DNA of 34,629 nucleotides from Paracoccaceae bacterium (GTDB taxonomy: Bacteria > Pseudomonadota > Alphaproteobacteria > Rhizobiales > Stappiaceae), in contig PARB01000088.1 of the NCBI GenBank assembly GCA_002709505.1, forward strand, positions 1-34,629. Direction: 5' to 3'. The notes beneath the pieces are model-generated. The model made no database searches. It was not told where the DNA came from and saw nothing but the letters and a program-made list of their open reading frames with translations. Made by a program: the position numbers and the translations under genes. Numbering within the stretch: the stretch's first letter is position 1; each line of letters opens with the position of its first letter. This document shows positions 25,110 to 33,371 of this stretch, in pieces.

Positions 25110-25835
25110 ATGCAGGACGCAGCTTCTCCCTTGCGGGGCAACCTGAAATCCGCCGTCGCGGAGATCATCGCCCTCCGGATCCTGGACGGCTCCTATCCGC
25201 CCGGCAGCACCTTGCCGACGGAAGCCGACCTGCTGGCGGACCTTGGCGTCAGCCGGACCTGTCTGCGCGAAGCGCTGCAGACGCTTGTCGGCAAGGGCCT
25301 GATTTCCTCCCGCCCCAAGCACGGCACCAGCGTACGCCCCGAGGTCGACTGGAATTTCCTCGACGGGCAGATGCTGGCCTGGCGCGCCAAGGTCGTCCCG
25401 CAGCACCAGATCCTCGCCGAGCTCGTCGGCATTCGCGACCTCGTCGAGCCGGAAGCTGCGGCGCTTGCCGCGCGCCATGCGGATGACGAGGCCATCGCCG
25501 CGATGCGCGAGGCGCTCGATGCCATGGGGGCCGCCGACGGCGAGCGCAATCCCGAAACCCTGAATGCCGACGTGCGTTTCCATCGGCTGATGCTTGCCGC
25601 CAGCCGCAACGCGCTGTTGTCGGGCCTCGGCGCCTGCATCGAGAACGCGCTCAGGGCCTCGATCTCGATCACCTCGGATCCGCGCGTCAGCGATCCGATC
25701 GCGCTCGACCAGCACCGGCTGGTGCTCGACGCCATCGTCGCCCGCGACCCGGAGGCCGCCCGCCGGGAAATGGCGAAACTCATGTCCATGACCCGCAAGA
25801 TTCTGAAAGCCGCCAAGGCCCTGCCGGACGCCTGA
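25110..25835 (+). CDS. GntR-family regulator, FadR subfamily (FCD domain)
   Basis: 241 aa. Winged HTH at about 10-75 (RILDGSYPPGSTLPTEADLLADLGVSRTCLREALQTL) and a C-terminal FCD domain. The linker segment VDWNFLDGQMLAWR is typical of the DgoR-like branch that often governs sugar-acid genes. It is divergent from the oppA operon and so probably controls it. The regulator type and a peptide transporter are an unusual pair. The start at 25110 is chosen for normal distance to the HTH; no good ribosome site is seen at this or the longer starts (25014, 25050, 25062). Confidence 0.85.
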   Translation: MQDAASPLRGNLKSAVAEIIALRILDGSYPPGSTLPTEADLLADLGVSRTCLREALQTLVGKGLISSRPKHGTSVRPEVDWNFLDGQMLAWRAKVVPQHQILAELVGIRDLVEPEAAALAARHADDEAIAAMREALDAMGAADGERNPETLNADVRFHRLMLAASRNALLSGLGACIENALRASISITSDPRVSDPIALDQHRLVLDAIVARDPEAARREMAKLMSMTRKILKAAKALPDA

Positions 25836-25911
25836 CCGCGCCATTGCGAATTGCGTTCGCGACCCGCCGATGGCGGTTGCGGAGACACGCGTCTTTGCCT
25901 ACTGAGACACG

Positions 25912-27729
25912 ATGGCACCACCTCTCTTGCACCTTCGCGACATCGCGCTCACCTTTGGCGGCACGCCGCTGCTCACCTCGGCCGAACTCCAGGTGGGGGA
26001 AGGAGACCGCATCGGCCTCGTCGGCCGCAACGGCTCCGGCAAGTCGACGCTCCTGAAGATCGCCGCCGGCATGATCGAGCCGGATGCGGGCGAGCGCTTC
26101 GTCCAGCCGGGCCGCACAATCCGCTACCTGCCGCAGGAACCCGATTTCGGTGCGGCCGCCTCAGTGCTCGACTATGTGACGAGCGGACTGGCGCCGGGCG
26201 ACGATCCCTACCGCGCGCAATATCTGCTCGAGGTGCTGGGCCTCACCGGCGAGGAACACCCCGCACGGCTCTCTGGCGGCGAAAAGCGCCGCGCCGCGCT
26301 TGCGCGCACCCTTGCGCCGGAACCGGACATCCTGCTTCTCGATGAGCCGACCAACCACCTCGACCTGCCGGCCATCGAATGGCTGGAGGGCGAGCTTGCC
26401 TCCATGAAATCGGCCATCGTTCTGATCAGCCACGACAGGCGCTTTCTGGCCGACCTCACCCGCGCGACCGTGTGGATCGACCGGGGCACCTCGCGGCGGC
26501 TCGACAAGGGGTTTGCGCATTTCGAGGCGTGGCGCGACGAGGTGTTCGAGCAGGAAGAGCGCGACCAGCAGAAGCTGGCGCAGAAGATCAAGCGCGAAGA
26601 GCACTGGATGACCTATGGCGTCACCGCCAGGCGCAAGCGCAACATGCGGCGCGTGCGCGAACTCGGCGAACTCCGCGCCCAGAAGAAGGCGCACCGCGGA
26701 CCGCAGGGAAGCGTCAAGCTGACGGTTGGCGACACCGAGGTGTCCGGCAAGCGGGTGATCGAGGCCAAGGGCATCTCCAAGGACTATGGCGAAGGTCCGA
26801 TCGTGAAGGACTTTTCCATCCGCATCCTGCGCGGCGACCGGGTGGCGCTCGTCGGACCGAACGGCGCCGGCAAGACCACCTTGCTGAAGCTCCTGACCGG
26901 CACGCTCGCCCCCGACAGCGGCAGCGTGACGCTCGGCTCGGCGCTGGACATGGTGACGATGGATCAGGCGCGCGAATCCTTGCGCGACGACGACACTGTC
27001 ACGGAGGTTCTCACCGGCGGCGGCGGCGACCAGGTGGTGCTGTCGTCAGGCGCGCGGCATGTCGTGTCCTACATGAAGGACTTCCTGTTCGCGCCCGAGC
27101 AGGCCCGCACACCCGTGGTCGCCCTGTCGGGTGGCGAGCGCGGACGGCTGATGCTGGCCCGCGCGCTGGCCCGCCCGTCGAACCTTCTGGTGCTCGACGA
27201 GCCGACCAATGATCTCGATCTGGAAACGCTGGATCTTCTGCAGGAAATGCTTGCCGACTATCCGGGGACGGTGGTGCTCGTCAGCCACGACCGTGACTTT
27301 CTCGACCGGGTCGCGACCTCCATCGTCTTCGCGGAAGGCGATGGTGTCTGGCGCGAATATGCCGGCGGCTATTCCGACATGATCGCCCAGCGCGGCGCGG
27401 GCGTCTCGGCGCGCGCTCCGCGTGGCGGCGGCGGCGAGACCACCAAGCCGAAAGCCAAAACGGCGCCGGCTGAGGAAAAACCGAAGAAGAAATCCCGTCT
27501 GAGCTTCACCCAGCAGCATCAGTTGAAGACGCTGCCGAAGGAAATCGAAAAGCTCGGCCGGGAGATCGCGGACATGCAGCGCGAGCTGGCCGACCCCGAC
27601 CTTTTCGCGAAGAACCCGAAGCGCTTCGACACGCTGATGGCGAATATGACCAAGGCGCAGGAAAAACTCGCCAGCGCCGAGGAAACCTGGCTGGAACTGG
27701 AAATCCTGGCGGAGGAAGACGCCGGGTGA
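25912..27729 (+). CDS. uup: ABC-F family ATPase (Uup-like)
   Basis: 605 aa with two ABC ATPase domains and no membrane segments. Walker A motifs GRNGSGKS (38-45) and GPNGAGKT (about 316-323); signatures LSGGEKRR and LSGGERGR; Walker B LLLDEPTNHLD and LVLDEPTNDLD. A charged linker between the domains (FEQEERDQQKLAQKIKREEHW) and a C-terminal Lys/Glu coiled coil after a Gly/Pro-rich tether (about 500-605) match Uup. ABC-F proteins act on ribosomes or, for Uup, on branched DNA and ribosome-related functions. The symbol is by family resemblance. It starts 76 nt after the GntR gene; co-transcription is possible. Confidence 0.88.
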   Translation: MAPPLLHLRDIALTFGGTPLLTSAELQVGEGDRIGLVGRNGSGKSTLLKIAAGMIEPDAGERFVQPGRTIRYLPQEPDFGAAASVLDYVTSGLAPGDDPYRAQYLLEVLGLTGEEHPARLSGGEKRRAALARTLAPEPDILLLDEPTNHLDLPAIEWLEGELASMKSAIVLISHDRRFLADLTRATVWIDRGTSRRLDKGFAHFEAWRDEVFEQEERDQQKLAQKIKREEHWMTYGVTARRKRNMRRVRELGELRAQKKAHRGPQGSVKLTVGDTEVSGKRVIEAKGISKDYGEGPIVKDFSIRILRGDRVALVGPNGAGKTTLLKLLTGTLAPDSGSVTLGSALDMVTMDQARESLRDDDTVTEVLTGGGGDQVVLSSGARHVVSYMKDFLFAPEQARTPVVALSGGERGRLMLARALARPSNLLVLDEPTNDLDLETLDLLQEMLADYPGTVVLVSHDRDFLDRVATSIVFAEGDGVWREYAGGYSDMIAQRGAGVSARAPRGGGGETTKPKAKTAPAEEKPKKKSRLSFTQQHQLKTLPKEIEKLGREIADMQRELADPDLFAKNPKRFDTLMANMTKAQEKLASAEETWLELEILAEEDAG

Positions 27730-27733
27730 CCGG

Positions 27734-27859
27734 CTACACCAGCATCCCCACCACCAGCCAGATATAGAGCGGCAGGGGCGCAGCACCCCACAGGAGCAGC
27801 CAGGGCCAGATCCCGCTCCAGCGGGCGTTTCCGGTCGTCGGTGTGATGTTCGGGCTCAT
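27734..27859 (-). CDS. 41-aa single-helix membrane peptide, last gene of the NO operon
   Basis: Short ORF, one hydrophobic Trp-rich segment (IWPWLLLWGAAPLPLYIWLVVGMLV) with a polar N terminus (MSPNITPTTGNARWSG). It overlaps the stop of the preceding 76-aa gene by 4 bp (TCAT at 27856-27859), has GGGGA 7 nt before the ATG, and ends 4 nt from the convergent uup stop. The coupling argues that it is real. No family is recognised; it could be a small subunit or assembly factor for a membrane complex. Confidence 0.6.
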   Translation of the reverse strand: MSPNITPTTGNARWSGIWPWLLLWGAAPLPLYIWLVVGMLV

Positions 27860-28086
27860 GCGATGGTCCCCGCAATGTTCAGGACAGTCAGGACGACGAC
27901 CGCCAGGATACCGGCGGCAAAGCCGTATTTGGCCGCCGAAAAAATCGCCCGGCCGGTGGCGTCGAGCACCGGCACGCGAACCTCTTCGCGATCCTCCCGC
28001 AGTCCGATGGTGAGCGCGCCCAGATAAAGCGCGAAGAACAGCGCGGTTCCGACCTCCGCGACAATGACAAGCGCGGCAATGCTCAT
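27856..28086 (-). CDS. 76-aa two-helix membrane protein in the NO operon
   Basis: Two predicted membrane helices (about 2-27 and 49-73) with a charged loop REDREEVRVPVLDATGRAIFSAAKYG. It overlaps the globin gene start-to-stop by 4 bp (TCAT at 28083-28086) and the next 41-aa gene by 4 bp. GGAG lies 8 nt upstream of its ATG. Function unknown. Co-translation with NsrR and a truncated globin suggests a part in nitric oxide or nitrosative stress response, for instance as a membrane partner of the globin. Confidence 0.7.
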   Translation of the reverse strand: MSIAALVIVAEVGTALFFALYLGALTIGLREDREEVRVPVLDATGRAIFSAAKYGFAAGILAVVVLTVLNIAGTIA

Positions 28087-28535
28087 GGTCTTTCTCCAGT
28101 GTTGAGAGGAGGCAGCCCGGAGATCGCGTACTCGAGGCTTCGGGCGATGCGTTGCGCCCGCTCCATGAAATAGGGAACCGCGTCCGGATGCGGCGCGGTG
28201 TCCTCAAGCGTCCGTTCGAACAGGTCGAGCCAGGCCTTGAAATGCCAGGGTTGAAGGTCGACGAGCTTTGTGTGCGCCGGCACCGGCTTGCCGGAATAGC
28301 GCCCGGCATTCATGGCGACCGAGGCCCAGAAGTCCTTCATCTTGGCCAGATGCGGCGCCCAGTCGTCGCCGATTTCCGCGGCAAAGATCGGACCCAGGGC
28401 GTCATGCGCGCGTATGCGAGCGTAAAAGGTCTCGACCAGCGTCGAGATATAGCCGTCGTCGATGCCAAGCGCTGCCGCCGCATCCTGGATTTCCTGCCGA
28501 CGCTCGGCAGCGCTTCTTACCCGGAAGGTCGTCAT
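28083..28535 (-). CDS. Group III truncated hemoglobin
   Basis: 150 aa. The 2-on-2 globin fold is seen through TFYARI with Y38 at the B10 position, PHLAKMKDFW with H62 near E7, PAHTKL with H88 as probable proximal F8 ligand, and HFKAWL with W102 at G8. These are features of the group III (Ctb-like) family, linked to NO and O2 handling. GGAG lies 7 nt before the ATG at 28535, which overlaps the nsrR stop by 4 bp. Placement after an NsrR repressor supports a role in NO protection, possibly NO dioxygenation; this part is inference. Confidence 0.88.
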   Translation of the reverse strand: MTTFRVRSAAERRQEIQDAAAALGIDDGYISTLVETFYARIRAHDALGPIFAAEIGDDWAPHLAKMKDFWASVAMNAGRYSGKPVPAHTKLVDLQPWHFKAWLDLFERTLEDTAPHPDAVPYFMERAQRIARSLEYAISGLPPLNTGERP

Positions 28536-28972
28536 GCCGCGTCTCCGACAAGGATCTCTCTCAGGCCGGAATTGCCCGCCACCAGATCGCCGATCGAATA
28601 GCCGTCGAGGACGCGGAAGAAAGCCTCGCGCGCCTCGTGCAGGGCATGTTTGAGCTGGCAGGACGGCGTGATGCGGCAGGTGCCGTTTCCGCCTGGAAAG
28701 CACTCCACCAGCGCGCTGCCCTCCTCCAGCCTGCGAATGACGTCGCCGACGCTGATGCGCTCGGCGGGGCGCGCGAGGCGCACTCCGCCACCGCGTCCGC
28801 GCACGGCCTCCACCGCGCCCGCGCGGACCAGCGCCTGGGCGACCTTCATCAGGTGGTTCTTGGAGATCCGGTAGCTGTCCGCGACATCGCTAATCGTGGC
28901 GCGGTCGCCATCCTGCACCGCAAGATGCATCAGCATGCGCAAGGCGTAGTCGGTCTGGAGCGTCAGTCTCAT
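28532..28972 (-). CDS. nsrR: Rrf2-family nitric oxide-sensing repressor (NsrR)
   Basis: 146 aa. The N-terminal winged HTH (LTLQTDYALRMLMHLA, then ISKNHLMKVAQALVRAGAVEAVRGRGGGVRLA) and three cysteines, C91, C99 and C105 (CFPGGNGTC, ITPSC), the NsrR pattern that holds a [Fe-S] cluster. NO destroys the cluster and releases repression. AGGGA lies about 9 nt before the ATG at 28972. It heads the four-gene unit nsrR, globin, 76-aa and 41-aa, each overlapping the next by 4 bp. Two dyads upstream (28985-29011 and 29029-29055) suggest autoregulation. Confidence 0.9.
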   Translation of the reverse strand: MRLTLQTDYALRMLMHLAVQDGDRATISDVADSYRISKNHLMKVAQALVRAGAVEAVRGRGGGVRLARPAERISVGDVIRRLEEGSALVECFPGGNGTCRITPSCQLKHALHEAREAFFRVLDGYSIGDLVAGNSGLREILVGDAA

Positions 28973-28984
28973 GTCGATCTTCCC

Positions 28985-29011
28985 TAAAGAGGAATATTGG
29001 ATACCTCTTTA
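28985..29011 (-). promoter_or_regulatory. Second dyad at the nsrR promoter
   Basis: TAAAGAGG (28985-28992) and CCTCTTTA (29004-29011) are perfect 8-bp arms with an 11-nt AT-rich spacer, 13-39 nt before the nsrR start. It covers the likely -10 and transcription start (TTGCAT at 29027-29022 as -35, then a 17-nt gap, then TATCCA). The arms differ from the NsrR-type dyad next to it, so a second regulator or a different binding mode is possible. Confidence 0.5.
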
Positions 29012-29028
29012 TGAAAGTCGATGCAAGG

Positions 29029-29055
29029 AAAACATGCATCAAATATGCTTGTTTT
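29029..29055 (-). promoter_or_regulatory. NsrR-like operator upstream of nsrR
   Basis: Arms AAAACATGCAT (29029-29039) and ATGCTTGTTTT (29045-29055) form an 11-bp inverted repeat with one mismatch and a 5-nt spacer. The TGCAT-N5-ATGCW geometry fits the known NsrR consensus (GATGCAT-TTNAA-ATGCATC type). It lies 57-83 nt before the nsrR ATG, upstream of the probable -35. Confidence 0.6.
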
Positions 29056-29063
29056 GATACTCG

Positions 29064-29624
29064 CTAGAACGCGCTGTCCTCGAGCAGCACCTTGCCGTTT
29101 GCCAGCAGCCGCAGCGGCGCGCTGCGGCCGCTCCCGGTGACCGCCACCACCAGGCGGACCTGCTCGCGCGGCAGCGTCTCGATTTCCTTGCCCTTGCCCT
29201 GAGGGACGAAGAAGGCGCTCAGTCCGTAGTCGACGCGCAGCTCCTCGCCGTTCGCAGACGATCCGGCCCGCCCCTTCAGGGCGACACGTCCGTCCTGCGG
29301 CGGCGCAGGCAGCACATCCACCGCCCTGAAGATGCCCTCCGCGTCGCGCTCCACCACGGTCCAGACAGTGTCGCCGAGGCCAAAGGCCGCGAGATCCGTT
29401 CCACTGCCGACCTGATCGCGGGAGATCCGCCCGATCTCGGGATTGAGGATCACGTAGTCGCCGCGCAGGAGATCGCGCGGGTCGATCGGCCGCAGCGCCA
29501 GCGTCACCTCCTGGCCCGTCGCATGCACCGACCAGCGTTCCGCAAGCGGCAACAGGATCAGCACCAGCTGCAGGAGCGCAACCGCTCCCCAGCGCACCCA
29601 GGGCGAGAGTGTTTCCAGCCTCAT
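29064..29624 (-). CDS. GDYXXLXY-family membrane-anchored protein
   Basis: 186 aa. One N-terminal membrane helix (about 11-30), then a mostly beta extracytoplasmic domain. The hallmark DPRDLLRGDYVILNPEI is at 49-64, where GDYVIL fits GDYxxL but the last Tyr of the motif is replaced by Pro (P62). It overlaps the DUF2157 gene by 4 bp (TCAT 29621-29624); the two families are commonly encoded together. Function unknown. Confidence 0.85.
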   Translation of the reverse strand: MRLETLSPWVRWGAVALLQLVLILLPLAERWSVHATGQEVTLALRPIDPRDLLRGDYVILNPEIGRISRDQVGSGTDLAAFGLGDTVWTVVERDAEGIFRAVDVLPAPPQDGRVALKGRAGSSANGEELRVDYGLSAFFVPQGKGKEIETLPREQVRLVVAVTGSGRSAPLRLLANGKVLLEDSAF

Positions 29625-30964
29625 GACGCCGCCTCCGTCTTGCCCGGGCGCTTGCGCAGGATATAGCCGCTGACAAGGGCGACCACGATCAGGGCGAGCC
29701 CCGCCAGCAGGAAGAACACCGACTGACCGATCAGCGAACCGACGGTGTGTTCAAGCAACATCAGCAGAACAGCAGCGATCGCCAGATTTCCAAAAACGCT
29801 CCACGAGGTGCGATGGGCCGCCGAGCCCGCCACGCTGATCGCAACGGCGCCGGCGAGCGCGATCACCGCGATCCAGACCATCTGACCGGGAAACCACACC
29901 ACCATCAGCGGCAGCGCGAACGACAAAGCCGACGCGACCAGAACCGCAGTGAAAGCCCCGTCCCAGACGCCCCGCGTGATCGCGAGGCCCGCGCCGGCTG
30001 CCGCCAGAAGTGTGACGACAGTCACCGGCCAGAGCAGCAACACCCTTGTATCCACGCGATTGCTAAGGAAATCGTAGCTGTCGAGGCCGAGAAAGAGCCC
30101 GATCACGCAGCCAAGCGCCAGCAAGAGCGGGGCAGTGCGCAAGCCAGTGTCCGCCAGAGCCGCGACGCCGTCGGTGCCGCCCCGCAGCAGCCGGTCGGCA
30201 AGAAGGCCCCAGACGGCGAAGGCGCCGGCCAGCGCCGCCAGTCCAAGCAGCACTGCCGAGACGACCTCGGCGTCGCGGGACATATCCATGCGGTCCATCT
30301 CGCCAATGACGAAAGCGGCATAGGTCGCAAGCGCCTGCGCAAGCACTGCGAGGCGTCCGGCAAGCGAGCTGTGGCGCAGGACGTGCCCGGCCGTGGCCGC
30401 CAGGAGAACGAGCGCGAGCAGGCCGTCCGGCGTTGCGAGATGCAAGGTGTCGTCGCGCCAGAACAGCCAGATCATCGCGGCAATCGTTGCCACCAGCGCC
30501 GCCCCCCTCGAGGCGCAGAGCCAGGCCGCAGCCAGCGCCCCGACCACCACGATCAGGCTGCCGGCCTTCCAGTCTACCGGCAAATGGTACATCTGCCCGA
30601 CCAGCGACAGGCCGGCGACGAAGACGAGCACCGCGAACAGCGTCGCGATGTCGGCAACCGCGCGCCAGCCCCGCGCGGCGAACAGGGCTGCGGCGCCATG
30701 TGCCGCGACAAGCAGCCCCGCGATGCCGGCAAGCTTGACCGGGCGCGGGATCGCCTCCCAGTTTGCCGCGACGAAGGCGACAAGTGCCAGGGCGATGCAG
30801 ATCGCGCCGATGCCGGCAAGCAGCAGGGGCAGGCGAAACCGCCCCTCGCCGTCGGCACCGAGGTCGCGCCGGATCTGCGCGGCCCCTTCCGGAGCGATCC
30901 AGCCGGCCTCGACCCAGCGCGGGAGATCGGCCTCAAGCTGGCGTCGGTACAGGGATCTCAACAT
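29621..30964 (-). CDS. DUF2157 multi-spanning membrane protein
   Basis: 447 aa with a cytosolic N-terminal segment of about 50 residues (LYRRQLEADLPRWVEAGWIAPEGAAQIRRDL, the DUF2157 signature) and around 12 membrane helices. The ATG at 30964 with AAAGGAAAG about 8 nt upstream is chosen over a start 10 codons upstream. Partner of the GDYXXLXY protein encoded next. The pair probably forms an inner-membrane complex; its role is not known. Confidence 0.85.
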   Translation of the reverse strand: MLRSLYRRQLEADLPRWVEAGWIAPEGAAQIRRDLGADGEGRFRLPLLLAGIGAICIALALVAFVAANWEAIPRPVKLAGIAGLLVAAHGAAALFAARGWRAVADIATLFAVLVFVAGLSLVGQMYHLPVDWKAGSLIVVVGALAAAWLCASRGAALVATIAAMIWLFWRDDTLHLATPDGLLALVLLAATAGHVLRHSSLAGRLAVLAQALATYAAFVIGEMDRMDMSRDAEVVSAVLLGLAALAGAFAVWGLLADRLLRGGTDGVAALADTGLRTAPLLLALGCVIGLFLGLDSYDFLSNRVDTRVLLLWPVTVVTLLAAAGAGLAITRGVWDGAFTAVLVASALSFALPLMVVWFPGQMVWIAVIALAGAVAISVAGSAAHRTSWSVFGNLAIAAVLLMLLEHTVGSLIGQSVFFLLAGLALIVVALVSGYILRKRPGKTEAAS

Positions 30965-31092
30965 GCAGCGGACTTTCCTTTGAAACACCGCCACTACGAT
31001 TACACGATGATGCCGGAAATGGGGACGCCGCGACGTATCTCATCGTCTTTTGCCGGCAGCAATGGCGGGAACCGGAAATCCCGAAGCGGTTT

Positions 31093-32595
31093 CTATCGCA
31101 CCAAGTCGAAGACAGCGAAGACGACCGCAGCCAGCATTGCCGCGGCCGGCACGGTCACGCCCCAGGCGGAGACGATGGTCAGCACATGGGCCCGCCGCAC
31201 GAGCTTGCGGCGGCGCAGATCTGCCGGCTCGCGGCGCGGACGGACGCTCAGGCCTCCGGCAAGCGGCAGGATCTCGCCGACCCTCAGGGTCCGGGCACGG
31301 TTCATGAACCATTCGCGGTAGAAGCCGACCCCGAACACCGCGCCGACGGCAATATGCGTGGAGGATACCGGCAGGCCGAGGCCGCTCGCCAACAGCACCG
31401 TTGCACCGGTTGCAAGCGCCACGCAAAAGGCCCGGATCGGGTTGAGCCGCGTGATCCGTTCGCCGACCATGCGCACGAGCCTCGGGCCGAACAGCAACAG
31501 GCCGAGCGAAATGCCCAACGCGCCGATCAGCAGAACCGGGAACAGATAGCCTCCCGCCGACATCGCGGCCTCGGCGTCGCCGAAGGACGAGAAGATCGCG
31601 GCGACCGGGCCGACGGCATTGGCAACGTCGTTGGCCCCATGGGCAAAGGACAGGACGGCGGCCGCCGCGATCAGCGGAATGCGAAACAGCCGCCGCAGCG
31701 ACTGGTTCCGGTTTTCAAGGCCCGTCGCCGCCCGCGCGATCAGGGGCACCGACAGCAGATAGACCCCAAGGGCAACGGCGAGCGAGATCGCAAGCGCCAC
31801 GCCCGGCGCGACGGGCAGAGACCGCGACAGCCCGACAATCACCAGATACAGCGCGAAGGTGCCCGCCATCAGGGAGAACATGACCGGGAGCCAGCGCCTT
31901 GCGGCGGCGATCTTGTCGTCCCGGTAGATGATGAGGGTCTTGACCAATGCCAGCAGCGCCGCCGCGACAAGCCCGCCGAGCAAGGGCGAGACGACCCAGC
32001 TTGCGGCGATCGCGCCGACCGTTCCCCAGGAGACGACGCTGCTGCCGGCCGACATCATCGCAGCCCCCACGACGCCGCCGACCACCGCATGGGTGGTGGA
32101 AACCGGCGCGCCCAGCACCGTCGCAAGATTGATCCACAAGGCGGCCGCCACAAGAGCGGCCAGCATTGCCAGCGGGAAATCCGCCTGTTCGGAAAAACCG
32201 CCCACGTCGACGATGCGGGTGGAGATGGTCGTTACCACCTCGCCGCCGGCGAGCAATGCCCCGGCACTCTCGCAGAGCGCTGCAAGCAGCAGCGCGCTCG
32301 TCATCGTCAGCACGCGGGCGCCCACCGCCGGTCCGACATTGTTGGCGACATCATTGGCGCCGATGTTGAGCGCCATATATCCGCCAAGCGCCAGGGCCGC
32401 CGTGAGCAGGAGCCAATGCGGGTTGTCGGACAGAAGCAGCGCCGCAATGCAGGCGGTCATCACCAGGAAGAGAACCGCGAAGCCAAGCGCGATCATCGAG
32501 CGCGACAGATGACCCGCCGCCTCTTCGACAAAGCCGAGCTTGTCGAGGTCCTTGTCTATGGTGGTGACGGCGGTCCTGACGCCACGCTCGCTCAC
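31093..32595 (-). CDS. pit: PiT-family inorganic phosphate transporter
   Basis: 500 aa, about 10-12 membrane segments. Both copies of the PiT signature are present: ALNIGANDVANNVGPAVGAR in the first half and AHGANDVANAVGPVAAI in the second, each with a matching TTHAVVGG/SSTHIAVGA block. It imports phosphate (or metal-phosphate) with protons or sodium. The GTG at 32595 opens the frame; the ribosome site is weak, and ATG 32496 at the first helix is an alternative if the N-terminal ~33 residues are not translated. No PhoU-like partner gene is next to it. Confidence 0.92.
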   Translation of the reverse strand: MSERGVRTAVTTIDKDLDKLGFVEEAAGHLSRSMIALGFAVLFLVMTACIAALLLSDNPHWLLLTAALALGGYMALNIGANDVANNVGPAVGARVLTMTSALLLAALCESAGALLAGGEVVTTISTRIVDVGGFSEQADFPLAMLAALVAAALWINLATVLGAPVSTTHAVVGGVVGAAMMSAGSSVVSWGTVGAIAASWVVSPLLGGLVAAALLALVKTLIIYRDDKIAAARRWLPVMFSLMAGTFALYLVIVGLSRSLPVAPGVALAISLAVALGVYLLSVPLIARAATGLENRNQSLRRLFRIPLIAAAAVLSFAHGANDVANAVGPVAAIFSSFGDAEAAMSAGGYLFPVLLIGALGISLGLLLFGPRLVRMVGERITRLNPIRAFCVALATGATVLLASGLGLPVSSTHIAVGAVFGVGFYREWFMNRARTLRVGEILPLAGGLSVRPRREPADLRRRKLVRRAHVLTIVSAWGVTVPAAAMLAAVVFAVFDLVR

Positions 32596-32682
32596 GCCTG
32601 CGGCCCGCGGTGGTACGGGCGCCGGCCAGCCGCTCGCCGGTGCGGTCTCTGTTCGGGCGTCATCGAGCGATTCATCAACGGA

Positions 32683-33192
32683 TCATGCCAGCCGCTTCAT
32701 GACATCCGCATTGCGCAACAGCTCGGCCAGCTCCGGCTCATGCACATGCCGGGCCGCCTCCTCCGGCGAAAACCAGCGCAATTCGCGCTGGCCGTATTCC
32801 GGCCAGGTTTCAGCCTGTCCGCAGACCGCGAGCGGAAACACGGACACGCGCACACGACGGTGCAACCCGCTGTTCAGCCGCTTGCGATAGAAGAAACTGC
32901 CAACCGCGTTGGGCGAGATCCGACCCAGAAGGCCAGCCTCTTCCCAGGCCTCGCAGGCAGCCGTCTCGCTGAGGCTGCGCTTCTTCTGCGGCCAGCCCTT
33001 CGGCAGGACCCAACGCCCGGTGTCCCGGCTTGTCGCCAGCAGGACCTCGATCCGACCGCCAGACACCCGCCGCCACGGCAATGCCGCGACCTGCACGGCC
33101 GGCGGCTTGCCCCCAAGCCACAGACGCGCGGCCTCAAGCGCATGGGAAATGCGCAAGGACAGCTTCGGGACAGACGGAACGAGCAGGGCCAC
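32683..33192 (-). CDS. Nudix hydrolase, DIPP-like subfamily
   Basis: 169 aa. The Nudix region reads KGWPQKKRSLSETAACEAWEEAGLLG: the EAWEEAG core is intact, but the usual Arg before it is Cys and the first Glu is not in the canonical place, as in the diphosphoinositol-polyphosphate-like branch where KGWP is typical. It should hydrolyse a nucleoside-diphosphate-linked or polyphosphorylated compound. Start uncertain: GTG 33192 has GGAGG 10 nt upstream; the frame extends to a TTG at 33237 without a ribosome site. Transcribed in the same direction as pit, 87 nt away. Confidence 0.82.
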   Translation of the reverse strand: MALLVPSVPKLSLRISHALEAARLWLGGKPPAVQVAALPWRRVSGGRIEVLLATSRDTGRWVLPKGWPQKKRSLSETAACEAWEEAGLLGRISPNAVGSFFYRKRLNSGLHRRVRVSVFPLAVCGQAETWPEYGQRELRWFSPEEAARHVHEPELAELLRNADVMKRLA

Positions 33193-33293
33193 GATCGTGA
33201 GGCCTCCAGGGACTATGGTTTCTGGCTGGTGATTCAAGTTGAAATTGCAGCAGCTTAGCTGTCATACAAATAGCGCATCACGCGCGCGGGCTC

Positions 33294-33326
33294 AACAAAA
33301 AAGCGCACACACTGCGCTTTTTTGTT
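33294..33326 (-). terminator. Rho-independent terminator after prfC
   Basis: Perfect 14-bp arms AACAAAAAAGCGCA (33294-33307) and TGCGCTTTTTTGTT (33313-33326) around a CACAC loop. It begins 45 nt past the prfC stop. The A/T runs make it function in both directions. Confidence 0.85.
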
Positions 33327-33371
33327 CTCCCGACCGAGGAAATCGCTTGGCGGCAATTCGACGAAAGCGAC

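Noticed and set aside
30763-33258. 831-codon plus-strand frame opposite the phosphate transporter
   Set aside because: Composition is artefactual and the minus strand carries a perfect PiT family protein.
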